DNA of 64,000 nt from Natrinema pellirubrum DSM 15624 (GTDB taxonomy: Archaea; Halobacteriota; Halobacteria; Halobacteriales; Natrialbaceae), in assembly GCF_000230735.2 (NCBI RefSeq), contig NC_019962.1, positions 1,612,001-1,676,000 of the forward strand. The letters run 5' to 3'. Shown in pieces: positions 8,991 through 17,587 of the stretch. The notes beneath the pieces were generated by a model. That model worked only from the letters and a program-made list of their open reading frames with translations, was not told where the DNA came from and ran no database searches. Position 1 is the first letter of the stretch, and every line of letters begins with the position of its first letter. A program made the position numbers and the translations under genes.

Positions 8991-9054
8991 ATCGCGTCGC
9001 GCCGCAAGCGACGCGCCACCGCTGTTGACCACCGAGCGCAGCGGACGGCGCGCC

Positions 9055-9060
9055 TTTTTT
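9055..9060 (+). terminator. T-run terminator after the Bat-type gene
   Basis: Six T residues follow a GC-rich stretch 65 nt after the stop codon and just before the aldolase gene. Confidence 0.4.
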
Positions 9061-9085
9061 GCCCGTGCCGGGCGGACGGTCGTCC

Positions 9086-10009
9086 ATGGCTCAGCACGAC
9101 CCCGGCGCTGGGGATCCGCTGTCGCTTCGCGGCGTCGTCCCGCCGACGGTCACCGCGTTCCGAGACGACGAGTCCGTCGACTACGAGCGGACGGCCGCAC
9201 ACGCACGGTTCGTCGTCGATCGCGGTGCCCACGGCGTCTTTCCGCTCGGGACCAACGGCGAGTTCCCCCTCCTATCGGGGGCGGAACGCGACCGCGTGAT
9301 CGAGGCGGTCGTCGACGAGGTCGGCGACGAGGTACCGGTTATCGCCGGCGTCGGCGCACCGAGTACCTACCGGACCGTCGCCCGCGCCGAACACGCCGAA
9401 TCGGTCGGCGCCGACGGCATCGTCGTCGTCACGCCCTACTACTATCCGCTCGACCACGAGGGTGCGATCGAACACTACCGCCGGGTCGCCGCGGCCGTCG
9501 ACCTGCCGGTCTACGTCTATCATATCCCGAGCAAGACGGGCAACGAACTCTCCCTCGAGACGCTCGCTGCCCTCGCCGAGATCGACAACCTCGCGGGCGT
9601 CAAGGACTCGAGCAAGGACGTCCCGTGGCTCGCACAGGCGGCCGACGCCCACCCGGAATTGACCTTCCTCGCGGGGTCGGACTCGCTGGTCTTTACCGGC
9701 CTCGCGGTCGGCTGTTCGGGCGCGGTCAGCGCCGTCGCCAACGTCTTCCCGGAACTGGTCGTCGACTGTTACGAGGCCTACGACGCCGGCGAACGCGAAC
9801 GGGCCCGCGAGCTACAGAGCGATATCTTCGCCGTTCGGGACGCCCTCAAGACCGGCGATTCCTACATGTCCGGCGTGAAAACGGCGCTTCGCATGCGGGA
9901 CTTCGACGCCGGACCGCTCCGGAGTCCGCTGCGGCTCGCGGACGACGAGTCCGCTGCCGAGATGCGCGACCGGCTTCGCGACCTCGACGTTCCCCTCGAA
10001 AGCCATTAG
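9086..10009 (+). CDS. dihydrodipicolinate synthase / KDG aldolase family protein
   Basis: This class I aldolase-type TIM barrel has 307 residues from the ATG at 9086. It has the family hallmarks GTNGEFPLLS (pyruvate-carboxylate-binding loop), a catalytic Tyr in VYVYHIPSKTG (Tyr143/145) and the Schiff-base Lys173 in GVKDSS. The family makes or splits bonds to pyruvate: dihydrodipicolinate synthase for lysine/diaminopimelate, or 2-keto-3-deoxy-sugar-acid aldolases. The neighbours are not lysine genes, and glucose dehydrogenase lies 2.5 kb away, so a sugar-acid aldolase is at least as likely (inference). The frame stays open 27 nt further upstream, but ATG 9086 fits the family N-terminus. Confidence 0.85.
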   Translation: MAQHDPGAGDPLSLRGVVPPTVTAFRDDESVDYERTAAHARFVVDRGAHGVFPLGTNGEFPLLSGAERDRVIEAVVDEVGDEVPVIAGVGAPSTYRTVARAEHAESVGADGIVVVTPYYYPLDHEGAIEHYRRVAAAVDLPVYVYHIPSKTGNELSLETLAALAEIDNLAGVKDSSKDVPWLAQAADAHPELTFLAGSDSLVFTGLAVGCSGAVSAVANVFPELVVDCYEAYDAGERERARELQSDIFAVRDALKTGDSYMSGVKTALRMRDFDAGPLRSPLRLADDESAAEMRDRLRDLDVPLESH

Positions 10010-11088
10010 GCGTCCGGTTCCGGGCCGTTCGAGCCGACGATGGCGCTCGTCCGCGCCGTCCCCGTCAGTACGAGTACGGACTCGGCGTCGGACGACCGCT
10101 CGACGGTGTACTCCTCGAGCGTCGGGAAGGCGCCGTCGTCGATATCGCGGTTCGTCTCGACGAACCCCTCGAGCGCATCGAGCGCGGCGTCGTCGGCCGA
10201 CTCGTAGCAGAACGCGTCGGTCACAGTCGTCGTCTCGCCGTCGACCGCGAGCGATCGCGCCGTCCCGACCAGGCCGGTCTGCCACTCCCAGTCGTAGGCC
10301 GGTTCCTCGGTCGGGTCCCGCGGCGGGAAGACGGCCGCGTTCGAGAACTGGCCCGATCCCCGCTCCGCGAGGAGAGGGCCCGCGTGGTCATCGTCGGCCC
10401 ACCGGCGAGGGCCGTCGGAGTCGCCCCCGTCCCAGCGGGCCGCGAGGACGTACTCGAGTACTGCGTCGGAATCGATCCAGACGTCGCTCAGCGTTCGCAC
10501 CGCGAAGTCATCCCGCAGGGCGAACCTGAAGCTCCCGAGTTCGTACAGGTCGAACCCATGTGCGGTCCCGGCCGCGACCACGTCGCCGGTCGACTCGTCC
10601 TCGAGGTGGGCCGCGATCGCGTCGGGGTCGAGCGATCCCGCGAGAACGTGGACCTCGGGGCGGACCCGTTCGGTGACGTTGGCCCCCGAGTCGGTGTGGA
10701 CGAGGTCGAGCCACCAGTCGACGTGCTGGACGAGCTGCCAGTCGAGGTCCATCGCCGGAACGTTGACGGCGTCCCGTACCAGCCGGCCCCAGAGGTCGTC
10801 GTAGGAGAGTCGGTCGTCGTTGTCGAACACCACCGAGGGGTCCTGATATCGGAAGTTCCGCTCCCGGAACTCCCGATCGCGGACCTCGTAGCTCTCGCGG
10901 AGGAAGTCGGCCGGTTCCGGATCCGTGAGCCACGCCTCGATCGCCGGTTCCGAGTCGTCCTCATCGCCGTCGCCGTCGCCGATCAGCGGCAACTCGCTCG
11001 CACAGCCGGCTAGTGCAGTCGTTCCGATCGCCGCCAGTCCGGCACCGCCGCGTCGGAGGATCCCTCTCCGCGTCTGCCCGTTCGTCAT
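10006..11088 (-). CDS. Tat-exported lipoprotein of unknown function
   Basis: The 360-residue protein starts with a twin-arginine signal: RRGILRRGG, then a hydrophobic Ala/Gly stretch and a lipobox LAGC at about residues 25-28, followed by an acidic, disordered linker. It should be exported folded and anchored in the outer leaflet by a lipid on that Cys. The mature part has many Trp, Tyr and Asp residues but no motif I recognise. ATG 11088 is chosen because a start further upstream would put extra residues before the Tat motif. Its 3' end overlaps the aldolase gene by 4 nt, tail to tail. Confidence 0.7.
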   Translation of the reverse strand: MTNGQTRRGILRRGGAGLAAIGTTALAGCASELPLIGDGDGDEDDSEPAIEAWLTDPEPADFLRESYEVRDREFRERNFRYQDPSVVFDNDDRLSYDDLWGRLVRDAVNVPAMDLDWQLVQHVDWWLDLVHTDSGANVTERVRPEVHVLAGSLDPDAIAAHLEDESTGDVVAAGTAHGFDLYELGSFRFALRDDFAVRTLSDVWIDSDAVLEYVLAARWDGGDSDGPRRWADDDHAGPLLAERGSGQFSNAAVFPPRDPTEEPAYDWEWQTGLVGTARSLAVDGETTTVTDAFCYESADDAALDALEGFVETNRDIDDGAFPTLEEYTVERSSDAESVLVLTGTARTSAIVGSNGPEPDA

Positions 11089-11171
11089 CGTTCCCACCAG
11101 CCGATGGCCGCTCAAAAAGTGTTCTGATACTAACTGGTGGCTCGCGGGTCACGGTCCGAAGCGCCGTCCGG

Positions 11172-11180
11172 GAATTATTA
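11172..11180 (+). promoter_or_regulatory. TATA box of the decayed acyl-CoA dehydrogenase gene
   Basis: GAATTATTA lies 26 nt upstream of the ATG at 11202. The promoter and leaderless start of the lost gene therefore still look intact. Confidence 0.5.
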
Positions 11181-11201
11181 CGCCGGCGTCGAACGGCCGC
11201 C

Positions 11202-11290
11202 ATGGAACTCACCGACGAACAGAAAGCGGTCCGCGAGACCGTCCGTGAGTGGTTCAGAAGAGGGTCATCGCGCGGGAACTGCTCGAGTAA
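11202..11290 (+). pseudogene. acyl-CoA dehydrogenase remnant: both ends kept, middle deleted
   Basis: The frame from ATG 11202 reads MELTDEQKAVRETVRE, the classic first 16 residues of an acyl-CoA dehydrogenase. The match ends near 11250. From 11255, in another frame, the DNA reads QKRVIARELLE followed by TAA at 11288-11290, the typical last residues of the same family (normally preceded by EGTNEI). About 1.1 kb of the usual gene (around 380 codons) is missing, and the two ends are joined out of frame. The shifted frame gives a meaningless 62-residue product ending near 11390. This is a dead beta-oxidation gene from an internal deletion. Confidence 0.75.
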
Positions 11291-11317
11291 GCGGTACTCG
11301 GCGGTATCACGGGAACG

Positions 11318-11326
11318 TATTTACGT
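11318..11326 (+). promoter_or_regulatory. TATA box of the small membrane protein gene
   Basis: GTATTTACG is centred about 26 nt before the ATG at 11347, which supports that start codon. Confidence 0.5.
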
Positions 11327-11346
11327 CACGAAAGACGACTGTTTTT

Positions 11347-11766
11347 ATGGTAGATGTTTCCGTCGGAAAGCTCTCAGTGTCCGGCTCTGACGAGCGGTCA
11401 CGGGCGCTCCGCGAACTCCTCTATGCGACCGTTATGACACCGCTCCTGCTGTTCCCGGAACCGAGTCGGGAACTCGCATCGATGGAAGCGTCAGTGGCAG
11501 CCGTCGGACTCGGCGTAGTCGTCGGGGCTGCGGTCAGTCTCACACTGTCCGACGCGCAGCTCGGTCCGCAGGACGACCTGCTTGGGACGGTCGTAGGCGT
11601 CACGATAATCGGCGCTGTGACGGTCCTCCTCTGGATTTTGCTCCCGAGAGAGCACATCGCGACGTTCCTGCATTTTTCGATCGCATTTCTCTGGGGAGCG
11701 GCCATCGCGTCGACTGCTCGCCACGTCGTCCGACCGGCGCTCGGTGCGTCGGATTCGATCGAGTGA
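11347..11766 (+). CDS. four-helix membrane protein of unknown function
   Basis: This is a 139-residue protein with about four hydrophobic segments: around residues 25-38 (LLYATVMTPLLLF), 49-66 (VAAVGLGVVVGAAVSLTL), 80-99 (VVGVTIIGAVTVLLWILL) and 107-125 (FSIAFLWGAAIASTA). It is an integral membrane protein with short loops and no catalytic motif or metal ligands. The start is fixed by a TATA box exactly 26 nt upstream; the frame is open further upstream but there overlaps the pseudogene. I recognise no family. Confidence 0.6.
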   Translation: MVDVSVGKLSVSGSDERSRALRELLYATVMTPLLLFPEPSRELASMEASVAAVGLGVVVGAAVSLTLSDAQLGPQDDLLGTVVGVTIIGAVTVLLWILLPREHIATFLHFSIAFLWGAAIASTARHVVRPALGASDSIE

Positions 11767-11831
11767 ACGAGCGACGGGCAGGACCCTCTCGAGACCGAAG
11801 TCACTAATCCGTCGTGCCCCTAGCGTTCCGT

Positions 11832-12371
11832 ATGTCCGAGTACGACGCCATCGTCTACGATCTGGACGGGACACTCGTCGATCTCGTGGTCGACTGGGAC
11901 GCCGTCGCCACCGACGTCCGCGCGGTGTACGACGACGCGAACCTCGACCCCCCAGGTGAGGGGCTCTGGGCCATGCTCGAGGGCGCGGCCGAAGTCGGAC
12001 TCCACGCGGAGGTCGAGGCGGCCATCGCGGCCCACGAACACGAGGGTGCGCGGTCCTCCGAGCGGCTCGCACACGCCGACGAGCTGCTCGAGCGGTCGCT
12101 GCCCGCAGGGGTCTGCTCGCTGAACTGCGAGCGGGCCTGCCGGATCGCGCTCGAGGAACACGCCCTCTCGGCGGCGGTCGAGGCGGTCGTCGGTCGGGAC
12201 ACGGTCGGGACGTGGAAGCCGGATCCGGAGCCGTTGCTCGCGACGGCGCGCCGGCTCGAGGTCGAGCCGGGGCGGGCGCTGTTCGTCGGCGACTCCGAGC
12301 GCGATCTCCGGACCGCAGAACGAGCGGGAATGGACTTCGAGTACGTCGGCGAGAGACCGTCGGGCGTCTGA
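11832..12371 (+). CDS. HAD superfamily hydrolase (phosphoglycolate-phosphatase-like)
   Basis: The 179-residue protein has the full HAD set: motif I YDLDGTLVD near the N-terminus, a small helical cap (C1 type, about 20-85), a Ser-type motif II region, a Lys in GTWKPDPEPL and motif IV FVGDSERDLRTAERAG. It is a predicted Mg2+-dependent phosphomonoesterase of the Gph-like group; the substrate is not readable. Start 11832 (ATG TCC GAG) places motif I at residues 9-17, as usual; an ATG-free extension upstream is unlikely. It stands alone, convergent with the DUF5822-type gene. Confidence 0.83.
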   Translation: MSEYDAIVYDLDGTLVDLVVDWDAVATDVRAVYDDANLDPPGEGLWAMLEGAAEVGLHAEVEAAIAAHEHEGARSSERLAHADELLERSLPAGVCSLNCERACRIALEEHALSAAVEAVVGRDTVGTWKPDPEPLLATARRLEVEPGRALFVGDSERDLRTAERAGMDFEYVGERPSGV

Positions 12372-12400
12372 GACCGACCAGCGGCGGCCGAATCTTCCGA

Positions 12401-12634
12401 TTACGTCTGCTTTCGCTTGGCGTAGGCAAAGACCACGAGCGACGTGACTAACCAAACGGGGGCCCCGACCCGGATCGCGAACTCGGCCCGGTCGGCCCAC
12501 GACGGCAGGGTCACGGTCGTCGAGAGGGCGACGACGATCGGTGCGCCGACCAGAATGGTGGCGACGAACGTCGTCTGCATCACCCAGCCGTAGTCGACCC
12601 CGTCGGGCGAGGTCGTTTCGACGCGTTCTGGCAC
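12401..12634 (-). CDS. small membrane protein (DUF5822-like)
   Basis: The 77-residue protein has two predicted membrane helices: about 19-41 (MQTTFVATILVGAPIVVALS) and 53-71 (RVGAPVWLVTSLVVFAYA). A basic tail KRKQT probably faces the cytoplasm. It resembles the haloarchaeal DUF5822 family from memory; the function is unknown. It is divergent from panB, with no obvious operon partner. Confidence 0.65.
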   Translation of the reverse strand: MPERVETTSPDGVDYGWVMQTTFVATILVGAPIVVALSTTVTLPSWADRAEFAIRVGAPVWLVTSLVVFAYAKRKQT

Positions 12635-12704
12635 GCGTGAGTATGGCGACCGGTCCCTCTTAAGCGCGCCGGGTCCGGCCGAGCGCGGCCGGAGAACAAC
12701 GAGG

Positions 12705-12710
12705 TTTAAT
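12705..12710 (+). promoter_or_regulatory. TATA box of panB
   Basis: TTTAAT is centred 26 nt before ATG 12733 and helps choose that start over the ATG at 12727 and the GTG at 12712. Confidence 0.5.
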
Positions 12711-12732
12711 CGTGGGAGGTCAAGCTATGGGT

Positions 12733-13545
12733 ATGCCTACCGTACGGGATGTCAGATCGAAAGCGGGCGAGGAACCGATCACGATGTTGACGGCGTACGA
12801 TGCGCCGACGGCCTCGATCGTCGACGAGGCCGGCGTCGACATCATTCTGGTCGGGGACAGCCTCGGAAACACGACGCTCGGCCACGAGACGACCCTGCCA
12901 GTGACCGTTGACGATATGGCCCGGCACACGGGCGCTGTCGCGCGGGCGACCGAGGACGCGTTGATCGTCGCCGACATGCCCTTCCTCTCGATCGGCGTCG
13001 ACGAGGCCGCAAGCATCGAGAACGCCGGCCGGATGCTCAAGGAAGAGGACGCCCACGCGGTCAAACTCGAGTGCGGTCCCCACACCGTCGATCTCACGAA
13101 AAAGCTGGTCCAGCTCGGGATTCCAGTGATGGCACATCTCGGGCTCACCCCCCAACACGTCAACCAGTACGGCGGCTATCCTCGGCAGGGAACCGACCAG
13201 GAGGCCGCCGAACGCATCCTCGAGCTGGCCGAGGCCCACGAGAACGCGGGTGCGTTCTCGCTGGTGCTGGAACACGTCCCCTCGAACCTCGCGGCGGAGG
13301 TCACCGACGCCATCGACATCCCGACGATCGGGATCGGCGCCGGGCCGGACTGCGACGGACAGGTACTGGTCGTCGACGACGCCGTCGGGCTAAGTGAGTG
13401 GACTCCCTCGTTCTCGAAACAGTTCGGGGACGTCCGTGGGGAGATGGAGTCGGCGATCGACGACTACGTCGCGGCCGTCGAATCTGGCGAGTTCCCCGCC
13501 GCGGAACACGGCCACGAGGAGAGCGATCTCGAGGAACTCTACTGA
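12733..13545 (+). CDS. panB: 3-methyl-2-oxobutanoate hydroxymethyltransferase
   Basis: PanB transfers a hydroxymethyl group from methylene-tetrahydrofolate (or the archaeal pterin equivalent) to 2-oxoisovalerate, giving ketopantoate on the way to coenzyme A. The 270-residue TIM barrel shows the metal ligands in VGDSLGNT, VADMPF and KLECG, and the conserved HLGLTPQHVNQYGGY and IGIGAGPDCDGQVLV. ATG 12733 agrees with the family N-terminus (PTVRDVRSKAG) and with the TATA spacing. No other pantothenate gene is nearby. Confidence 0.96.
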   Translation: MPTVRDVRSKAGEEPITMLTAYDAPTASIVDEAGVDIILVGDSLGNTTLGHETTLPVTVDDMARHTGAVARATEDALIVADMPFLSIGVDEAASIENAGRMLKEEDAHAVKLECGPHTVDLTKKLVQLGIPVMAHLGLTPQHVNQYGGYPRQGTDQEAAERILELAEAHENAGAFSLVLEHVPSNLAAEVTDAIDIPTIGIGAGPDCDGQVLVVDDAVGLSEWTPSFSKQFGDVRGEMESAIDDYVAAVESGEFPAAEHGHEESDLEELY

Positions 13546-13722
13546 CGGCTCCGTTCTCGGCTCGCGCGGCCGAGCCCGAACGGTCCGCTTGCAATCCCAG
13601 GGGTCGCTCGACAGTAAATATATAAGGGTGATAATACTACATGGTATTGTACTCTCGGTTTAGGGCAGACAGTTATATGCCAGAACGGGGAAGACGCGGA
13701 TAGACCGCAGAGGATCGGTATC
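13546..13722 (+). promoter_or_regulatory. intergenic region with three stacked TATA-like boxes
   Basis: TATA-like elements occur near 13617-13625 (AATATATAA), 13657-13662 (CGGTTTA) and 13672-13679 (GTTATATG), all facing the small gene at 13723. The nearest one predicts a leader of about 22 nt. Such stacking suggests more than one start site. Confidence 0.35.
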
Positions 13723-13923
13723 ATGTCCGAATCATCGAAACGCGCCACCGGCGAACGCGAGTCGGCTAGCGACCACGGATCGGAACTGCAACACGTCACC
13801 GTCGAACACGACGATATCGCAGTGTGTACGATGTTCCCACAGGAGATCGACGAGGACGCGATATCGACGGCGTGGCTCACCGCCACGACCGACTCGTTCG
13901 TCGCGCTCGAGGACCGCCGGTAG
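13723..13923 (+). CDS. small haloarchaeal protein (DUF7511-like)
   Basis: The 66-residue protein has an acidic disordered N-terminus (about 20 residues) and a compact C-terminal part with QHVTVEHDDIAVCTMFP, then DAISTAWLTATTDSFVALE. This pattern matches the haloarchaeal DUF7511 family as I remember it; no biochemical function is known. It is transcribed alone behind an unusually AT-rich promoter region. Confidence 0.6.
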   Translation: MSESSKRATGERESASDHGSELQHVTVEHDDIAVCTMFPQEIDEDAISTAWLTATTDSFVALEDRR

Positions 13924-13986
13924 CTCCCGCTCGCGGGACGGTCGCCGTTCTCCCCCGGTAGTACGGGTGGCTGTCGTCGCTCCCGA

Positions 13987-14763
13987 TCAGCCCTCGAGAT
14001 CCGCGAGAAACGCCTCGACGACCCCGTTGAACGCGTCCGGACGCTCGATCATCGCCAGATGCGCCGCATCCTCGATCTCGGCGAGCCGGCCTCTCTCGAT
14101 CTCGTCGGCGAGGAACTCGTGGAACCACGGCGGCGTCAACTGGTCGTGTTCCCCATAGAGCGCGAGCGTCGGGACGGCGATCTCGTCGAGGCGGTCGCGG
14201 ACGTCGAACTCGTGGGAAGTCAAGAAATCCCGTCGCGTGACTGCCTGTCCGGTGTCGGCCATCCGGTCCATCGATCGCTCGCGGACGGCCGGGTCGGGGT
14301 CGTGAAAGAGCCGGTCCGAGCCGTGCAGAAATTCGATCGCCCGCTCGAAGTCCGATTGCAGCCACGTCAACAGGTCGTCGAGAACGCCCAGCCGCGCGCC
14401 CGTCCCGGTCAGAACGGCGGCGTCGGGATCGACGTGGCGCTCGAGGAGCAGTTGGAGGACGACCGCACCGCCGAGCGAATTCCCGACGAAGACCTCGGCC
14501 CCGGTCGCCTCGACGACGGCGAGGGCGTCGTCGGTGTAGGCCGACAACGTGCTGTAGCCAGCGCTGGCGTCGATGTCCGCTGAGTCGCCGTGGCCGCTGA
14601 GGTCCATCGCGACGACGGGACGGTGTTCCGCCAGCGCGTGCTGGCCCGTCCAGACGTCGCGCGATCCCCCGCTGCCGTGGACGAAACAGATCGGCGGTCC
14701 GTCGGCCCCTCGGTCGATAACCTCGTACGCCGTCTCCCTGCCGTGATGTGTTACCGTTTCCAT
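13987..14763 (-). CDS. alpha/beta hydrolase
   Basis: The 258-residue protein has the alpha/beta-hydrolase fold. The oxyanion region is VHGSGGSRDVW, the nucleophile elbow GNSLGG (Ser about 92), the acid Asp in LYGEHDQLTPP and the catalytic His in DAAHLAMIE. No lid or signal peptide is evident, so it is probably a cytoplasmic esterase or C-C hydrolase of unknown substrate. The start at 14763 is supported by a minus-strand TATA-like TCTTTATG about 28 nt upstream. Confidence 0.85.
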   Translation of the reverse strand: METVTHHGRETAYEVIDRGADGPPICFVHGSGGSRDVWTGQHALAEHRPVVAMDLSGHGDSADIDASAGYSTLSAYTDDALAVVEATGAEVFVGNSLGGAVVLQLLLERHVDPDAAVLTGTGARLGVLDDLLTWLQSDFERAIEFLHGSDRLFHDPDPAVRERSMDRMADTGQAVTRRDFLTSHEFDVRDRLDEIAVPTLALYGEHDQLTPPWFHEFLADEIERGRLAEIEDAAHLAMIERPDAFNGVVEAFLADLEG

Positions 14764-14961
14764 ACGCGAGGACACGAGGGGGATGGGCATAAAGACTCGA
14801 GGCGGTTCTCACCGGAGAACGCCGGCACGGGGGATATCCCCGTTCGGGTCCAACGACCGCGTCCCGGGCCGGCGGCTGCCTCGCCGACCGGCACACCGTG
14901 AACTACGAACAACGATCTCTCTATCCACCCCGCCGCCTTCATGCGGTCTATCGGCAAAAGG

Positions 14962-14970
14962 TTTATATAT
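14962..14970 (+). promoter_or_regulatory. TATA box of the CDC48 operon
   Basis: TTTATATAT is a near-perfect archaeal TATA box, with a predicted start site about 9 nt before ATG 15001. Confidence 0.65.
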
Positions 14971-15000
14971 TAGCGTCACTTACCTTGGGTTAGTTACAGC

Positions 15001-15249
15001 ATGACTCTCGACCAATTCACCCGCGAAGAGGGGCAGTTAGCCCGTCGGTACGAGTACGACGACGCCACGGTCATGGCCGTCGACTTCGGGACCGACGTCG
15101 GGGACGTCGCTGTCGACGTCGTCGACGACACCGCCATCGTCGTCCTTGCGGACGACCAGTACGAGATCGAACTCCCGGCCGCTGCCGGGGACGCGCACAC
15201 GTTTATGAAAAACGGCGTGTTCACTATCGAGTTAGAGGAGGAACTATGA
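15001..15249 (+). CDS. small Hsp20-fold-like protein coupled to CDC48 (DUF7127-like)
   Basis: The 82-residue acidic protein appears to be all beta ([36 protein letters not shown]), reminiscent of an alpha-crystallin/Hsp20 sandwich. Its stop overlaps the CDC48 start as ATGA, so both come from one mRNA and are translationally coupled. That suggests it works with the unfoldase, for example as an adaptor or substrate-binding partner (inference). I recall it as the haloarchaeal DUF7127 family; function not established. Confidence 0.7.
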   Translation: MTLDQFTREEGQLARRYEYDDATVMAVDFGTDVGDVAVDVVDDTAIVVLADDQYEIELPAAAGDAHTFMKNGVFTIELEEEL

Positions 15250-17510
15250 AGCTTACCGTCAAACCACTGAAACAGAAGGACGCCGGCCGCGGACTCGCCG
15301 CGATCGACCGGGTATCGATGAACGAACTCGACCTCGAGAACGGTGACTACATCGTCATCTCGGGGAAGGGGGAGGGACAAGCCGTCGCTCGCGTCTGGCC
15401 GGGCTACCCGGAGGACGAGGGCCGGGGTATCGTCCGGATCGACGGCCGTCTCCGTCAGGAGGCCGACGTCGGGATCGACGATACGGTCGACATCGAACCC
15501 GCCGACGTCAAACCCGCGAAGTCGGTCACGGTCGCGCTCCCGCAGAACCTGCGTATCCGGGGCGACATCGGGCCGCTCGTCCGCGACAAGCTCTCCGGAC
15601 AGGCCGTCACTGAGGGCCAGACGGTGCCGTTCTCGCTCTCGTTCGGCCCGATGGCCAGCTCCGGCCAGTCGGTCCCGCTGAAGATCGCCAGTACCTCGCC
15701 GTCGGGCACGGTCGTCATCACGGACTCGACCAGCATCGAAATCTCCGAGACGCCGGCCGAACAGGTTCAGTCCGGGGGCGGCGCGTCCGCCGAGGGCGTC
15801 CCCAACGTCACCTACGAGGACATCGGCGGTCTGGACGACGAACTCGACCAGGTCCGCGAGATGATCGAGCTGCCGATGCGCCACCCCGAGCTGTTCCAAC
15901 AGCTCGGCATCGAGCCGCCGAAGGGCGTCCTGCTGCACGGCCCGCCGGGCACCGGGAAGACCCTGATGGCCAAGGCCGTCGCCAACGAGATCGATGCCCA
16001 CTTCGAGACCATCTCCGGGCCGGAGATCATGTCGAAGTACTACGGCGAGAGCGAGGAGAAGCTCCGCGAGGTCTTCGAGGAGGCCGAGGAGAACGCGCCC
16101 GCGATCGTCTTCATCGACGAACTCGACTCCATCGCGGCAAAGCGCGAGGACGCCGGCGGTGACGTCGAACGACGCGTCGTCGCCCAACTGCTCTCGCTGA
16201 TGGACGGCCTCGAGGAACGGGGCCGGGTCACGGTCATCGCCGCGACCAACCGCATCGACGACATCGACCCCGCGCTCCGGCGTGGCGGTCGCTTCGACCG
16301 CGAGATCGAGATCGGCGTCCCCGACAAGGACGGCCGCAAGGAGATCCTGCAGGTCCACACCCGCGGGATGCCCCTGCAGGAGGGGATCGACCTCGATCGG
16401 TACGCCGAGAACACCCACGGCTTCGTCGGGGCCGACTTAGAGAGCCTGACCCGCGAGGGCGCGATGAACGCCCTCCGTCGCATCCGTCCCGATCTCGATC
16501 TCGAGGAAGACGAGATCGATGCCGAGGTCCTCGAGACGCTCGAGGTCACCGAGGGCGACTTCAAGGAGGCGCTCAAGGGCATCCAACCGTCCGCGATGCG
16601 GGAGGTCTTCGTCGAGGTCCCCGACGTCACGTGGAACGACGTTGGTGGCTTAGAAGACACCAAAGAGCGGCTCCGCGAGAACGTCCAATGGCCGCTCGAC
16701 TACCCCGAGGTGTTCGACGAACTGGACATGCAGGCCGCCAAGGGCGTGCTGATGTACGGCCCGCCGGGCACCGGGAAGACCCTGCTCGCGAAGGCCGTCG
16801 CCAACGAGGCCCAGTCGAACTTCATCTCGATCAAGGGCCCCGAGCTGCTGAACAAGTACGTCGGCGAGTCCGAGAAGGGCGTCCGCGAGGTCTTCGAGAA
16901 GGCGCGGTCGAACGCACCGACCGTGATCTTCTTCGACGAGATCGACTCGATCGCGGGCCAGCGCGGCCGCCAGCAGGGCGACTCCGGCGTCGGCGAACGC
17001 GTCGTCTCCCAGCTGCTCACTGAACTCGACGGGCTCGAGGAACTCGAGGACGTCGTCGTGATCGCCACGACCAACCGGCCCGACCTGATCGATTCGGCCC
17101 TGCTCCGTCCGGGACGCCTGGACCGTCACGTCCACGTGCCCGTCCCCGACGAGGGCGGCCGCCGGAAGATCTTCGAGGTCCACACCCGCGACAAGCCCCT
17201 GGCCGACGCGGTCGACCTCGACTGGCTCGCCGCGGAGACGGAAGGCTACGTCGGCGCCGACATCGAAGCGGTCACCCGCGAGGCCTCGATGGCCGCCAGC
17301 CGCGAGTTCATCAACTCGGTCGATCCCGAGGAGATGGCCGACACCGTCGGCAACGTCCGCATCAGCAAGGAACACTTCGAACACGCCCTCGAGGAGGTCA
17401 ACCCGAGCGTGACCCCCGAAACCCGCGAGCAGTACGAGGAGATCGAAGAGCAGTTCGACACCGCCGAACCGGCTCAGGAAGAAGAGCAACTCGGCCGCAC
17501 CTTCCAGTAA
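15246..17510 (+). CDS. cdc48: CDC48/VAT-type AAA+ ATPase
   Basis: This is a 754-residue double-ring unfoldase that extracts and unfolds proteins, in archaea feeding the proteasome. The N-domain (1-180) has the double-psi barrel and the 4-stranded lobe typical of VAT. D1 has Walker A GPPGTGKT at 232-239 and Walker [12 protein letters not shown]2 has Walker A at 505-512 and [15 protein letters not shown]. Second-region-of-homology arginines follow in each ([20 protein letters not shown] and the D2 equivalent). The acidic tail ends in a hydrophobic-aromatic residue pair (TFQ) rather than the HbYX motif proper. It is expressed from the upstream TATA with the 82-residue partner. Confidence 0.96.
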   Translation: MKLTVKPLKQKDAGRGLAAIDRVSMNELDLENGDYIVISGKGEGQAVARVWPGYPEDEGRGIVRIDGRLRQEADVGIDDTVDIEPADVKPAKSVTVALPQNLRIRGDIGPLVRDKLSGQAVTEGQTVPFSLSFGPMASSGQSVPLKIASTSPSGTVVITDSTSIEISETPAEQVQSGGGASAEGVPNVTYEDIGGLDDELDQVREMIELPMRHPELFQQLGIEPPKGVLLHGPPGTGKTLMAKAVANEIDAHFETISGPEIMSKYYGESEEKLREVFEEAEENAPAIVFIDELDSIAAKREDAGGDVERRVVAQLLSLMDGLEERGRVTVIAATNRIDDIDPALRRGGRFDREIEIGVPDKDGRKEILQVHTRGMPLQEGIDLDRYAENTHGFVGADLESLTREGAMNALRRIRPDLDLEEDEIDAEVLETLEVTEGDFKEALKGIQPSAMREVFVEVPDVTWNDVGGLEDTKERLRENVQWPLDYPEVFDELDMQAAKGVLMYGPPGTGKTLLAKAVANEAQSNFISIKGPELLNKYVGESEKGVREVFEKARSNAPTVIFFDEIDSIAGQRGRQQGDSGVGERVVSQLLTELDGLEELEDVVVIATTNRPDLIDSALLRPGRLDRHVHVPVPDEGGRRKIFEVHTRDKPLADAVDLDWLAAETEGYVGADIEAVTREASMAASREFINSVDPEEMADTVGNVRISKEHFEHALEEVNPSVTPETREQYEEIEEQFDTAEPAQEEEQLGRTFQ

Positions 17511-17587
17511 GCGAACTGGAGTCCGCGGCCCGTTCCGACCGTTTCAATTTTCGATGGCGACTCGACCGTCGAGCGACGGCACCGATC

